The notes under the pieces are model-generated. The model did no database searches and was not told where the DNA came from. It saw only the letters and a program-made list of their open reading frames with translations. From positions 1-38,710 of the forward strand of contig NZ_VJZP01000036.1 in NCBI RefSeq assembly GCF_007097265.1: a DNA stretch of 38,710 nt, written 5' to 3'. Origin of the DNA: Flavobacterium gawalongense. Lineage in GTDB: Bacteria; Bacteroidota; Bacteroidia; Flavobacteriales; Flavobacteriaceae. Below are positions 7,804 to 17,800 of this stretch, in pieces. The position numbers were made by a program, and so were the translations under genes. Positions within the stretch are counted from its first letter, which is position 1, and the number at the start of each line of letters is the position of its first letter.

Positions 7804-9993
7804 TTATTTTGTAAACAACAATTCTCTATATTTAGTCAATGTCCAAAGTTCATTATCTACCAACAACTCCAGTTTATCACAATGTTCACGGATGACTTCA
7901 AAATATGGTTTTACGTTATTACAATAGGCTTCAGCCATTTCTTGAGCATCAGTCATTACGTTTGCTTTCTTTCTTTCGTTAGTCATTTCTTCAACTTTAG
8001 AATTGATTCCTTCAATATGACCTGAAATTTCTTTGATTAAAATAATCTGTTCTTTGGCAATTGTTTTAAATTCATCTCCAAAAATTTCTTTCAATCCTTT
8101 TACGTTTTCAATCAACGTATTTTGGTACCGAATTGCAGTAGGAATAACATGATTTTTAGAAATATCACCTAAAACTCTACCTTCAATTTGAATTTTCTTA
8201 GTGTACTCTTCCAATTCAATTTCGTAACGCGCTTCCACTTCAACATGATTCATGATACCCATTTCAGAAAACAAATCTAAAGCTTGTTTAGAAGCTCTCG
8301 CTTTCAATGCTTCAGGAGTCGTTTTGAAGTTGCTTAAACCTCTTTTCCCTGCTTCGATTTCCCATTCGTCACTGTAACCATCTCCTTCAAAAAGAATTTT
8401 TTTGGAAACTTTAATATACTCTCTCAAAACATTGAAGATGGCATCGTCTTTCTTCATGTCTTTAGATTCAATCAAAGCATCTACTTCAATTTTGAAATCT
8501 TTCAATTGTTTTGCAACAATAGTATTCAAAGTTGTCATAGCATTAGCACAGTTTGCAGAAGAACCTACTGCTCTGAACTCAAATTTATTTCCTGTGAAAG
8601 CAAATGGTGACGTCCTGTTTCTGTCTGTATTATCCAAAAGTACATCTGGAATTTTACCTACAACATTTAATTTTAAATCTGTTTTCTCTTCCGGAGATAA
8701 TTTTCCGGTAGTTACACCTTCTAATTCAGCTAAAACTTTAGTTAATTGCTCTCCAATAAATACAGAGATAATTGCCGGCGGCGCTTCATTTGCACCTAAT
8801 CTATGGTCATTACTTGCCGTTGCAATTGCACCTCTTAATAATGATTCATAATCATTTACCGCTTTTATAGTATTGATAAAGAAAGTCAAGAACTGTAAAT
8901 TGCTCATAGGCGTTTTACTTGGACTCAACAAGTTTACTCCAGTATCAGTTGCTAATGACCAGTTGTTGTGTTTCCCTGAACCATTAACTCCTTTGAACGG
9001 TTTTTCATGAAATAATACTTTCAAATCATGACGTTCAGCCACTTTTTGCATTACATCCATTAATAAACAGTTGTGATCTACAGCTAAGTTAGTCTCTTCA
9101 AAAATAGGTGCCAATTCAAATTGATTTGGAGCAACTTCATTGTGACGCGTTTTAACCGGAATTCCTAACAACATACATTCTTGCTCTAAATCTCTCATGT
9201 ACGTTAACGCACGAGTTGGGATAGAACCAAAATAATGATCATCTAATTGTTGTCCTTTTGCAGAGGTATGTCCAAGCAAAGTTCTTCCTGTCATTACAAG
9301 ATCAGGACGAGAATCCGCTAATGATTTATCAATTAAGAAATATTCTTGCTCCCATCCTAGGGTTGCAGTAACTTTCTTTACATTTTTATCAAAATATTTA
9401 CATACTTCCGTAGCAGCTTCATCCATAGCAGATAAAGCTCTCAATAAAGGAATTTTATTATCTAATGCTTCTCCTGTGTACGAAATGAAAACAGTAGGAA
9501 TACATAATGTAGTTCCAAAAATAAATGCTGGAGAAGTTGGATCCCAAGCGGTATATCCTCTTGCTTCAAATGTGTTTCTAATTCCACCATTTGGGAAACT
9601 GGATGCATCTGGTTCTTGCTGTACCAATTGAGCACCACCAAATTTTTCTACTGGATCACTACCGTCGTAAGATGTTTCAAAAAAAGCATCGTGTTTTTCA
9701 GCAGTTGTCCCTGTTAGTGGTTGAAACCAGTGCGTATAATGAGTTACTCCTTTTGACAAGGCCCACTCTTTCATTCCCATTGCGATATAATCGGCTAATT
9801 TCCTGTCTATTTTAGTTCCATGCTGAACAGCACCTTGCACTCCTTTAAATGCATCTGAAGTCAAATATTGCTTCATTGCTTTATCATTAAACACATTCGA
9901 ACCAAAAATGGTTGATTTTCTATCAGTTTCTTCAAATTGAACTGGCTTTCTGGTTGAAGCTTCTCTCAAAGCTTGAAAACGTAGTGTTGACAT
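7804..9993 (-). CDS. glnN: Glutamine synthetase type III
   Basis: 729 aa, the length of GSIII and much longer than GSI or GSII. It makes glutamine from glutamate, ammonia and ATP in the cytosol as a dodecamer. GSIII hallmarks include MSTLRFQALREAS, the THYTHWFQPLTG motif with TAEKHDAFFE, the LGWEQEYFLID catalytic strand, HNEVAPNQFELAPIFEETN, and HEKPFKGVNGSGKHNNWSLA with DNTDRNRTSPFAFTGNKFEF. It is divergent from a second glutamine synthetase of type II, separated by a 377-bp regulatory region. The start at 9993 follows a TATATTTG promoter box by about 45 bp. Confidence 0.95.
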   Translation of the reverse strand: MSTLRFQALREASTRKPVQFEETDRKSTIFGSNVFNDKAMKQYLTSDAFKGVQGAVQHGTKIDRKLADYIAMGMKEWALSKGVTHYTHWFQPLTGTTAEKHDAFFETSYDGSDPVEKFGGAQLVQQEPDASSFPNGGIRNTFEARGYTAWDPTSPAFIFGTTLCIPTVFISYTGEALDNKIPLLRALSAMDEAATEVCKYFDKNVKKVTATLGWEQEYFLIDKSLADSRPDLVMTGRTLLGHTSAKGQQLDDHYFGSIPTRALTYMRDLEQECMLLGIPVKTRHNEVAPNQFELAPIFEETNLAVDHNCLLMDVMQKVAERHDLKVLFHEKPFKGVNGSGKHNNWSLATDTGVNLLSPSKTPMSNLQFLTFFINTIKAVNDYESLLRGAIATASNDHRLGANEAPPAIISVFIGEQLTKVLAELEGVTTGKLSPEEKTDLKLNVVGKIPDVLLDNTDRNRTSPFAFTGNKFEFRAVGSSANCANAMTTLNTIVAKQLKDFKIEVDALIESKDMKKDDAIFNVLREYIKVSKKILFEGDGYSDEWEIEAGKRGLSNFKTTPEALKARASKQALDLFSEMGIMNHVEVEARYEIELEEYTKKIQIEGRVLGDISKNHVIPTAIRYQNTLIENVKGLKEIFGDEFKTIAKEQIILIKEISGHIEGINSKVEEMTNERKKANVMTDAQEMAEAYCNNVKPYFEVIREHCDKLELLVDNELWTLTKYRELLFTK

Positions 9994-10036
9994 AATTTTA
10001 TAAATTTAAAATATTAATCGTGATTTAAAATACATA

Positions 10037-10044
10037 CAAATATA
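10037..10044 (-). promoter_or_regulatory. -7 box of the glnN promoter
   Basis: The minus strand reads TATATTTG, a perfect TAnnTTTG box, 44 bp before the type III glutamine synthetase ATG. No convincing TTG -33 element was found. Confidence 0.6.
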
Positions 10045-10322
10045 ATTCATTCCTGTAATATTTAATCCTCTCATTAACATATCTTAACTTTCTTTTTTAA
10101 CATAGAATTAAAATTAAAAAAAATTGACCATTTCACATTTGAAGTAATAAAAATCTTAACTATTTATTAATGACTAAAAAACCAGCATTGTGAATTTAAT
10201 TTTTATAGCTAATTAAAATCACATTTTTTCAAATATACCCCTCAAAAAATGAAGTAATGCTAAAAATTATACCTCATTAAATAAAAATTACCCCCTGATT
10301 TTACGACATCGACAAATTAATT

Positions 10323-10330
10323 TATATTTG
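10323..10330 (+). promoter_or_regulatory. -7 box of the type II glutamine synthetase promoter
   Basis: TATATTTG followed by C, 41 bp before the ATG at 10371; a perfect match to the Bacteroidota box. The TACCCCCTGA word ends 25 bp upstream of it. Confidence 0.65.
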
Positions 10331-10370
10331 CAAAAGAAAATTATCAAAAAGAAAATAAATTTATATTATT

Positions 10371-11405
10371 ATGGCTAAAATAAAGTTAGAATACATTTGG
10401 TTAGATGGATACGAACCAACTCAAAACTTAAGAAGTAAAACCAAAGTTGAAGAACACAAAAATTTCCAAGGGACATTAGAAGAAATAGGAAACTGGTCTT
10501 TTGATGGTTCATCTACAAAACAAGCAGAAGGTGGTTCTTCTGATTGTTTATTAGTACCTGTTGCTATTTATCCAGATCCTACACGTATCAATGGATACTT
10601 GGTAATGACAGAAGTTATGAATGCTGATGGTACCGCTCACTCTTCTAACGGTAGAGCTACTATTGATGATGATGGGGATTTCTGGTTTGGTTTCGAACAA
10701 GAATATTTCATTATGGATACTAAAACTTTATTGCCTTTAGGATTTCCAGTTGGAGGATACCCTGCACCTCAAGGTATGTACTACTGTTCAGTAGGCGGTA
10801 AAAACACTCACGGAAGAAGTTTAGTAGAAGAGCATGCTGATTTATGTATCGCTGCCGGAATTAACTTTGAAGGTATCAATCAAGAAGTTGCTTGTGGTCA
10901 ATGGGAATTTCAATTATTCGCTCAAGGGGCTAAAAAAGCTGGAGACGAAATATGGATTGCCAGATATTTACTAGATCGTTTGACTGAAAAATACGGTTAC
11001 TATATTGAATATCACCCAAAACCTCTAGGTGATACAGATTGGAATGGATCTGGAATGCATGCTAACTTCTCTAATGAAGTTTTAAGAACATGTGGTTCTC
11101 AAGAAATATATGAGAAAATATGTGAAGCATTCAGACCTGTAACTTCAGAACACATTGCTGTTTACGGAGCTTATAATGACCAACGTTTGACAGGTAAGCA
11201 CGAAACTGCTTCTATCCATGATTTCTCTTACGGTATTTCTGATAGAGGAGCTTCAATAAGAATCCCATTAATTACTGTTCAAAAAGGATGGAAAGGATGG
11301 TTGGAAGACAGAAGACCAGCATCTAATGGAGATCCATACAAAATTGCCGCCAGAATTGTAAAAACTGTAAAATCTGTTTTAGTTGAAGAATCTGTTTTAG
11401 CATAA
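10371..11405 (+). CDS. glnII: Glutamine synthetase type II (eukaryote-like)
   Basis: 344 aa, close to the GSII size. Same reaction as its divergent type III neighbour. GSII features are KLEYIWLDGYEPTQNLRSKT, the WSFDGSSTKQAEGGSSDC motif, WFGFEQEYF (metal and ATP site), GQWEFQLF, and the ammonia/glutamate site WNGSGMHANFS followed by the late SIRIPL strand. GSII is standard in eukaryotes and present in some bacteria, including Bacteroidota. Having GSII and GSIII head to head suggests alternative enzymes under shared nitrogen control, which is inference. A strong terminator follows. Confidence 0.95.
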   Translation: MAKIKLEYIWLDGYEPTQNLRSKTKVEEHKNFQGTLEEIGNWSFDGSSTKQAEGGSSDCLLVPVAIYPDPTRINGYLVMTEVMNADGTAHSSNGRATIDDDGDFWFGFEQEYFIMDTKTLLPLGFPVGGYPAPQGMYYCSVGGKNTHGRSLVEEHADLCIAAGINFEGINQEVACGQWEFQLFAQGAKKAGDEIWIARYLLDRLTEKYGYYIEYHPKPLGDTDWNGSGMHANFSNEVLRTCGSQEIYEKICEAFRPVTSEHIAVYGAYNDQRLTGKHETASIHDFSYGISDRGASIRIPLITVQKGWKGWLEDRRPASNGDPYKIAARIVKTVKSVLVEESVLA

Positions 11406-11440
11406 GAATCTATTTCCTAAACCTGATTTGTTTATAATTT

Positions 11441-11474
11441 AAAAGTGCCTTCATAAATGAAGGCACTTTTTTTT
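11441..11474 (+). terminator. Terminator after glnII
   Basis: A perfect 13-bp stem (AAAAGTGCCTTCA at 11441-11453 and TGAAGGCACTTTT at 11458-11470) with a TAAA loop, followed by further Ts. Confidence 0.9.
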
Positions 11475-11540
11475 AGACCTCTGTATATTTCAAATATAAC
11501 TTTATTTTAAAATAAGTTTCAAACTTAAAAAATCAAAAAG

Positions 11541-11548
11541 TATCTTTG
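11541..11548 (+). promoter_or_regulatory. -7 box of the TerC-family gene
   Basis: TATCTTTG followed by CC, 27 bp before the ATG at 11576. The leader is too short for a yybP-ykoY-type manganese riboswitch, which controls some relatives elsewhere. Confidence 0.65.
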
Positions 11549-11575
11549 CCCAACCTATAATTAACAACTTAATTT

Positions 11576-12541
11576 ATGATTGTCTGGATTTCATTTTTAG
11601 CTGCCGTCTTACTATTTCTTGCACTTGATTTAGGTGTTTTCAATAAAACACCGCATATCATCAGTTCCAAAGAAGCCGGTAAATGGACCGCTGTATGGGT
11701 AACATTATCTTTTTTGTTTTCCGGAGTTATATACTGGTTGTACGGCAATCATTATATTTCAAATCCTGATGGATTGAAACCGGTCGCAGCTTCAATAAAA
11801 TTCATTACAGGCTATTTAATAGAATTATCGCTAAGTATTGACAATATATTTGTTATTGCCATTATTTTTTCTGCTTTCAGAATTCCACAAAAATACCAAC
11901 ATCGGGTTTTATTTTGGGGAATTCTGGGTGCGATTGTTTTTAGAGGTTTAATGATTTATTTTGGCGTTTTGCTTATTAATAAATTTTCGTGGACTACTTA
12001 TCTTTTTGGTGCATTCCTGATTTATACTGCAATGAAAATGCTGTTTACCAATGAAGATGAAAAATTTGAACCTAAAAAATCATTCGTTTATAAAAGCCTA
12101 AAGAAGGTTATGCCGATCTCAAATCATATCGACCACGAACATTTCTTTGTAAAAAGAAGGCATATAACCGCCGCGACCCCTCTTTTTGTTGCATTAGTCG
12201 TTATTGAAGTAATGGATGTTGTATTTGCCATTGACAGCGTTCCCGCAATTTTAGCCATAACAAATGATCCTTTTTTAGTTTTTAGTTCTAATATTTTTGC
12301 GATATTAGGCTTGCGATCCATGTATTTCTTTTTGGCAAACATGTTAGAAAAATTTGCCCATTTAGAATACAGCCTTATTGCTATTTTGACTTTCGTTGGA
12401 CTTAAAATGCTGCTTCATGATTTTATCGAAATGCCAGAATGGGTATCATTGGCTTTTATCGCAATTTCGCTTCTAACTGGGATTATGGTGTCTTTAAAAA
12501 TGAGTAAAGAAGAAGAGAAAGAAGCTGAGGAAAATAATTAA
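11576..12541 (+). CDS. TerC/Alx-family integral membrane protein
   Basis: 321 aa with about nine membrane helices. The two Asp-bearing repeats of the family are present: LSLSIDNIFVIAIIFSAF and VVFAIDSVPAILAITNDP, along with RVLFWGILGAIVFRGLMIYF and YSLIAILTFVGLKML. Relatives include Alx, a manganese exporter of Escherichia coli, and TerC of tellurite-resistance loci. Metal export, probably manganese, is the likely role by family; no ter genes are nearby. The C-terminal tail is highly charged (KMSKEEEKEAEEN). It is a single-gene unit with its own promoter and terminator. Confidence 0.9.
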   Translation: MIVWISFLAAVLLFLALDLGVFNKTPHIISSKEAGKWTAVWVTLSFLFSGVIYWLYGNHYISNPDGLKPVAASIKFITGYLIELSLSIDNIFVIAIIFSAFRIPQKYQHRVLFWGILGAIVFRGLMIYFGVLLINKFSWTTYLFGAFLIYTAMKMLFTNEDEKFEPKKSFVYKSLKKVMPISNHIDHEHFFVKRRHITAATPLFVALVVIEVMDVVFAIDSVPAILAITNDPFLVFSSNIFAILGLRSMYFFLANMLEKFAHLEYSLIAILTFVGLKMLLHDFIEMPEWVSLAFIAISLLTGIMVSLKMSKEEEKEAEENN

Positions 12542-12571
12542 TACAATCCCATCGTAAAAAAATACAAGCAT

Positions 12572-12603
12572 AAAAAAAGGAAATCTTTCGATTTCCTTTT
12601 TTT
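12572..12603 (+). terminator. Bidirectional terminator between the TerC-family gene and the lipoprotein gene
   Basis: A 14-bp stem (AAAAAAAGGAAATC at 12572-12585, GATTTCCTTTTTTT at 12590-12603) with a 4-nt loop. The A/T ends give a T-tract on both strands, fitting the convergent genes on each side. Confidence 0.85.
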
Positions 12604-12619
12604 AATTTATAAGCTAAAA

Positions 12620-13120
12620 TTACATTTGAATTTTTTGAATTTGGCTTTCATTTATTTTTAAAGCAGATATAACGGCTTCATAATTGTTTTTGTTGATTGA
12701 AGTTGAAAAACCTGCCGGAACAATCACAATTCTTAAAACCTGATTCAACCTAAACTCAGCAGTAACATCTTGCAAATCACGACCAACCATATAAATACTT
12801 ACATCCGTAGTAGTATAATCATAATCATAACTAAAATCTAATGTTCCATCACTAAAATAATGGGTTTCAGGCAATAATTTCCATACATCACCCTGAGCAG
12901 TGGAACCAGATAATCGATATACTAAGACCACATCCGAAGAAAAAATAGGCGGATTAAGCGGAACTATTCTACTATAATTATTAGTTGAATTAAACGAAGC
13001 GGTAACTTCAAATACTTCGCTGATGGTATCATTATCTACAAAAGGCCCATCGTCATTTACGGTGCAACTTTGTAAAGTAAATAATCCTGCAATGGCTAAA
13101 AGTGTAATTATCTTTTTCAT
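12620..13120 (-). CDS. Putative lipoprotein, function unknown
   Basis: 166 aa with a lipoprotein signal, MKKIITLLAIAGLFTLQSC, cleaved before Cys19. After an Asp-rich linker (TVNDDGPFVDND) comes a region rich in beta strands: EVFEVTASFNSTNNYSRIV, VVLVYRLSG, VWKLLPETHYFSDG, and VLRIVIVPAGFSTS. I do not recognise a named family, although similar flavobacterial lipoproteins exist as I remember. It is presumably anchored in the outer or inner membrane. It converges with the TerC-family gene and shares its terminator. Confidence 0.75.
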   Translation of the reverse strand: MKKIITLLAIAGLFTLQSCTVNDDGPFVDNDTISEVFEVTASFNSTNNYSRIVPLNPPIFSSDVVLVYRLSGSTAQGDVWKLLPETHYFSDGTLDFSYDYDYTTTDVSIYMVGRDLQDVTAEFRLNQVLRIVIVPAGFSTSINKNNYEAVISALKINESQIQKIQM

Positions 13121-13206
13121 GATTTTAATTTTTAATGGTTAATTTTATTTTACACATTCATGAATTGTGCCAAACTTTATTTTTTAAAAAAATTATAGAT
13201 TTGAAA

Positions 13207-13780
13207 ATGGAAAAACAACTAAAACTTTACATGATAATACTGGGCTGTACGCCAATAGGAAGGTTTGCAGAACAACATGATATTTTTTTTGGAATTGGAA
13301 ATTCCTTGAAAAATTTGATTCCACAGATGATTTTTTTTTTGGCCTGAAGCCAAAGGACAACTTCATATTGATGCCTGGAGAGAAGTTGCTGTAGTCGATA
13401 ATTATTCGATTGAGATTGTTCCCAAAGATATAGCCCCAAATACTGTTTCAGAAAAATTATTCTTCATCAATCTGGGTGGTTACAAAGAAAATGAATTTGA
13501 AGAGTACCATTATAAAATGCTTTCTGTTGCCGAAAGTTTAGGACTAGCATCCAAAAATGCCAAGACAACCACTTTCTATAAACATTATGGTTTCAAAGGA
13601 GCCACTTCACATATTGATGATAAATACGGAATCGATGTGGATGATATTTACAATATAGATGATATATTAGACAAGCAATTTAAAGAATAATACGCATTAA
13701 AAATCACCAAATCTGAAACGGTTTTAAAAGAAGATGATTTGCATATTGGCTATTTAAAATTAGATAAAATTACTTTTTAA
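13207..13780 (+). pseudogene. DUF1543 protein gene with a frameshift and a nonsense codon
   Basis: The reading frame starts at MEKQLKLYMIILGCTPIGRF and runs to a tract of ten Ts at 13331-13340. Removing one T restores the frame: FFWPEAKGQLHIDAWREV, EKLFFINLGGYKENEFEEYH, FYKHYGFKGATSHIDDKYGI. A TAA at 13688-13690 then interrupts it, and the conserved tail DDLHIGYLKLDKI continues in the same frame to TAA 13778-13780. These blocks match DUF1543. A homopolymer error could explain the first lesion alone, but not both. The sequence elsewhere is well preserved, so the loss looks recent. Confidence 0.8.
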
Positions 13781-14117
13781 TATTTTTAGATTAAAATCTA
13801 ATATTCAAAAAAAAGACTTAAACCATATAAAAAAAGCCACCCCAATAGTCTTGAGATAGCTTTGACTTTACTACAAATAGTAAGTATTAATTAATCACTG
13901 TTTTTTAGGACGAAACTACAATTGAAATGGTTCTTCTTCTTTTTTCATTTATAAGTTTCTAATAAACAAAGACATACAACACCTGTGTTTTCAACATAAA
14001 TCGTTTTCGTAAATGATAAAATAGTACCTAAATCAGAAAAACCAGCGGTGTTCCAGCACGTCTCATTGAAGTAATTTAGCATTATTAATTTTAATTATTA
14101 ATTTAAAAACTAGTATC
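13781..14117. other. Intergenic region before the small secreted-protein gene
   Basis: 337 bp with no recognisable ORF and no strong hairpin. A weak stem around AAAGCCACCCC and GATAGCTTT (13830-13862) is not convincing. No perfect TAnnTTTG box was found. Confidence 0.4.
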
Positions 14118-14516
14118 ATGAAAAAGATTTCAAAATTAAGTTTATTGTTGGTAGTGGCAATGACTAGCATGAGTTCGTATGCAATCGACAGTGATTTTTT
14201 ACTCAATGTAAAAAAAGGTAAAGGAAATGAAATTAGCTTTTCTCTAAATCAAATCAAAAAAGTTAATGTATCCATTTATGATGATAAGGATAACTTAATC
14301 TACACCGAAAATGCAACAGGTGAAACAGGAATTTTAAGAACTTATAATTTAGATGAATTTCCTGTTGGAATTTACTATTTGGTTGTGGAAAACAATCTAA
14401 AAAAAGTAAGACATGAAATTATTATTTCTGAAGAAAAGTCAATTTTAACAACAAAAGCAATCTCGGAAGTATACAAACCGGCATTGAAAAATAAAAATGT
14501 AGCAAATGTTGATTAG
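14118..14516 (+). CDS. Small secreted beta-sandwich-like protein
   Basis: 132 aa. The signal peptide MKKISKLSLLLVVAMTSMSS ends near SYA (about residue 22). The mature part reads like one immunoglobulin-like or sorting-domain-like unit: KVNVSIYDDKDNLIYTENA, GILRTYNLDEFPVGIYYLVV and VRHEIIISEE. This strand order resembles the C-terminal sorting domains of type IX secretion and DUF3244-like modules, but here it is the entire mature protein. The tail (YKPALKNKNVANVD) lacks the usual sorting end. Function unknown; periplasmic or surface location likely. A terminator follows 35 bp after the stop. Confidence 0.75.
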   Translation: MKKISKLSLLLVVAMTSMSSYAIDSDFLLNVKKGKGNEISFSLNQIKKVNVSIYDDKDNLIYTENATGETGILRTYNLDEFPVGIYYLVVENNLKKVRHEIIISEEKSILTTKAISEVYKPALKNKNVANVD

Positions 14517-14551
14517 TTTGTTGCCGAAAAGAATACCCGAATATTATTTTT

Positions 14552-14586
14552 AAGAGGCTGTGTCTTTGTAAGAACAGCCTCTTTTT
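14552..14586 (+). terminator. Terminator after the small secreted protein gene
   Basis: The stem AAGAGGCTGT (14552-14561) pairs with ACAGCCTCTT (14574-14583), with a 12-nt loop, followed by TTTT. Confidence 0.85.
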
Positions 14587-14691
14587 TGTGATTACAATTA
14601 TTGCATCAAATGTAGTTTATAAGAATTCAAAAAAGGCCCCCTCATCACTGAAAGGTCTTTATTAAATATTAAAAAAGATTCCCCAAAAAAT

Positions 14692-14806
14692 CAGGATAAG
14701 CGACCACTACCCTTTCGCTAAAAAGCGAAAGCGAGTGTCTGAGATCCTGCCCAAAAGCAGGATAAGCAATTCACACCCTTTTTGCTACGCAAAAAGTGGT
14801 TCTCGG
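14692..14806. repeat. Two tandem repeat units with different hairpins
   Basis: Both units begin CAGGATAAGC and carry ACCCTTT before a hairpin. The first hairpin is CTTTCGCT AAAA AGCGAAAG (14712-14731), the second CTTTTTGC TAC GCAAAAAG (14778-14796). Between them is ATCCTGC CCAAAA GCAGGAT (14744-14763). It ends beside the icmF stop codon and may serve as its 3' terminator region. Confidence 0.6.
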
Positions 14807-14807
14807 C

Positions 14808-17800
14808 TTACATATTCCTCCTATATTGCCCTCCCACTTCAAATAAAGCCGAAGTGATTTGTCCCAAAGAACAAACCTTTGTCGCTTCCATTAAGTGTTC
14901 GAATAAATTTTCATTTTTAATGGCAGCTTCCTGAAGCGTATTCAAATGTTCCTTTACTGTATCTTGATTGGACTGGTGTAAATGGCTCAACATATCAATT
15001 TGATATTGTTTTTCTTCTTCGGTGGCACGAATTACTTCGGCTGGAATTACCGTTGGAGAACCTTTGGAACTTAAAAAAGTATTGACACCAATGATTGAGA
15101 ATTCTCCTGTATGTTTCAAAGTTTCATAATACAAACTTTCTTCCTGAATTTTACTTCGTTGGTACATGGTTTCCATCGCTCCAAGAACGCCACCACGCTC
15201 GGTAATTCTGTCGAATTCCTTTAAAACGGCAGCTTCAACCAAATCTGTCAGTTCTTCGATGATGAACGAACCTTGAATTGGATTTTCGTTTTTGGCCAAA
15301 CCTAATTCTTTATTGATAATCAACTGAATAGCCATCGCACGGCGTACTGATTCTTCCGTAGGTGTCGTAATGGCTTCATCATAGGCATTCGTATGCAATG
15401 AATTACAGTTATCGTAAATCGCATACAGCGCTTGCAAAGTCGTACGAATATCATTAAAATCAATTTCCTGCGCGTGTAAAGAACGTCCGGAAGTCTGAAT
15501 GTGGTATTTCAGCATTTGCGCACGCTCGTTAGCTCCGTATTTGTTTTTCATGGCTTTCGCCCAAATTTTACGTGCCACACGGCCTATAACTGCATATTCC
15601 GGATCAACTCCATTCGAAAAGAAGAAGGATAGGTTTGGTCCAAAATCGTTAATATTCATGCCTCGACTCAAATAATATTCCACATAAGTAAACCCATTAG
15701 AAAGTGTGAAAGCCAATTGCGTGATAGGATTTGCTCCTGCTTCGGCAATGTGATATCCTGAAATAGAAACCGAGTAAAAGTTTCTAACGTTCTTGGTAAT
15801 GAAATATTCCTGTACGTCACCCATCAATCGCAACGCAAATTCAGTAGAGAAAATACAGGTGTTTTGTGCCTGATCTTCTTTAAGAATATCGGCTTGAACC
15901 GTTCCACGTACTTGAGACAGCGTTCTTGCTTTGATTTCATTATAAACATCCGCAGGTAAAACCTGATCTCCGGTCACACCCAAAAGCATTAATCCTAAAC
16001 CATTGTTTCCTTCGGGTAAATCACCTTGATAATGCGGTCTTTCGACTCCTTTTTTGGTATAAATTTCGTTGATTTTTTCTTCAACTTCAACCTCAAGACA
16101 GTGTTTTTTAATATATAATTCACATTGCTGATCAATAGCCGCATTCATGAAAAATCCTAACAACATGGGTGCAGGTCCATTAATGGTCATACTCACTGAA
16201 GTCATGGTATGCACTAAATCAAAACCAGAATACAGTTTTTTAGCATCATCCAAACAACAAATAGAAACTCCGGCATTCCCGATTTTTCCATAAATATCTG
16301 GACGAACATGTGGGTCATTTCCGTATAAAGTCACACTGTCAAAAGCTGTTGATAATCGTTTTGCCGGTAATCCTGCGCTTACATAATGAAAACGTTTGTT
16401 GGTTCGTTCCGGTCCGCCCTCTCCTGCAAACATTCGTGATGGATCTTCCCCTTCACGCTTGAATGGATATAAACCTGCCGTAAAAGGAAATTCTCCAGGA
16501 ACATTTTCCTGTAAACACCAACGCAGAATATCGCCCCAAGCCTGATACTTTGGCAAAGCTATTTTTGGGATTTGAGAATGTGAAAGTGACTCCGTATGTG
16601 TAGCCATTTTTATTTCTCTATCGCGAACTTTGAACGTATAAACTGGATTTTTATATTTATTTATTTTTTCGTTCCAAGTTAAAATGATCTCCCAATTGTA
16701 GGAATCCAAATCCATTTTTACTTTATCAAATTGATTCAGTAAAAGGTTTAAAAAGATTCTATCCTCAACAACACCTGGTTTTTCGGATTCTAAAGCAGTT
16801 GGTAAAACAGAATCATCATTAATTCCTGCCTTATTTAATTCCGGAATTTTTTTGGTTACCGATTCGATGGTTTTAAAAATCCCGTATAATTTTTGAGCCA
16901 CTTGTTCTTGACTAACCGCTGTAACATCGTATTTTCTGTTGCTTTCGGCAATTTCAGATAAATAACGGGTCCTGTGCGGTGGGATAACGAAAATTTTCTC
17001 GCTCATTTCACGAGTGATTTGGAACGTTGATTTCAAATCAGAATCTGTTTTTTCATGGATTTTATCCATTATCGCTTTGTAAAGCGTATTCATTCCCGGA
17101 TCATTGAACTGTGAAGCAATTGTCCCGAAAACCGGAAGTGTATCTAAATTCGCATCCCAAAGATTGTGGTTGCGTTGGTATTGTTTTTTTACATCTCTTA
17201 ACGCATCAAGGGAACCACGTTTGTCGAATTTGTTTATCGCTACCAAGTCAGCAAAATCAAGCATGTCAATTTTCTCTAATTGGGTTGCGGCACCAAATTC
17301 AGGTGTCATTACATATAAGGAAACATCTGAGTGATCCATAATCTCCGTATCGGATTGTCCGATTCCCGAAGTTTCAAGGATTATGATATCATATTTCGCT
17401 GCTTTAATAACCTGAATCGCATCGGCAACATATTTTGACAAAGCCAAATTAGATTGACGCGTTGCCAGCGAACGCATATAAACACGAGGATTATTGATGG
17501 CATTCATTCGGATTCTATCTCCTAAAAGTGCTCCACCTGTTTTTCTTTTGGATGGATCCACTGAGATTAGCCCGATCGTTTTTTCAGGGAAATCAATTAG
17601 AAAACGACGCACCAACTCATCGACCAAAGATGATTTTCCCGCACCACCCGTTCCCGTAATTCCAAGAACCGGAGTATCCCCCCCCGCCCCCGAAGGGGGA
17701 GCTGTAAAAACTTTGTGGAAATCTTCAGGATTATTTTCTGCAAGAGAAATCAATCTGGCGATTGTGTTTACATCTTTCTTTTCAAGACTTTTTAAAACAC

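Larger units (their letters stand above)
9994..10370. promoter_or_regulatory. Divergent regulatory region between the two glutamine synthetase genes
   Basis: 377 bp, very AT-rich, without ORFs. It holds a -7 box for each gene. Three similar words, TACCCCTCA (10236-10244), TACCTCA (10270-10276) and TACCCCCTGA (10289-10298), precede the type II gene's promoter. They are candidate binding sites for a nitrogen regulator, but this is only a pattern observation. Confidence 0.4.

Noticed and set aside
11475..11575. Manganese riboswitch before the TerC-family gene
   Set aside because: The promoter box lies only 27 bp before the ATG, which leaves no room for a riboswitch.
13135..13347. 70-aa ORF starting at 13135
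   Set aside because: It is the 5' part of the DUF1543 pseudogene with an unrelated upstream extension; the real start is 13207.
14590..14691. tRNA or other RNA gene downstream of the small secreted protein gene
   Set aside because: No cloverleaf or conserved RNA motif; only low-complexity sequence.
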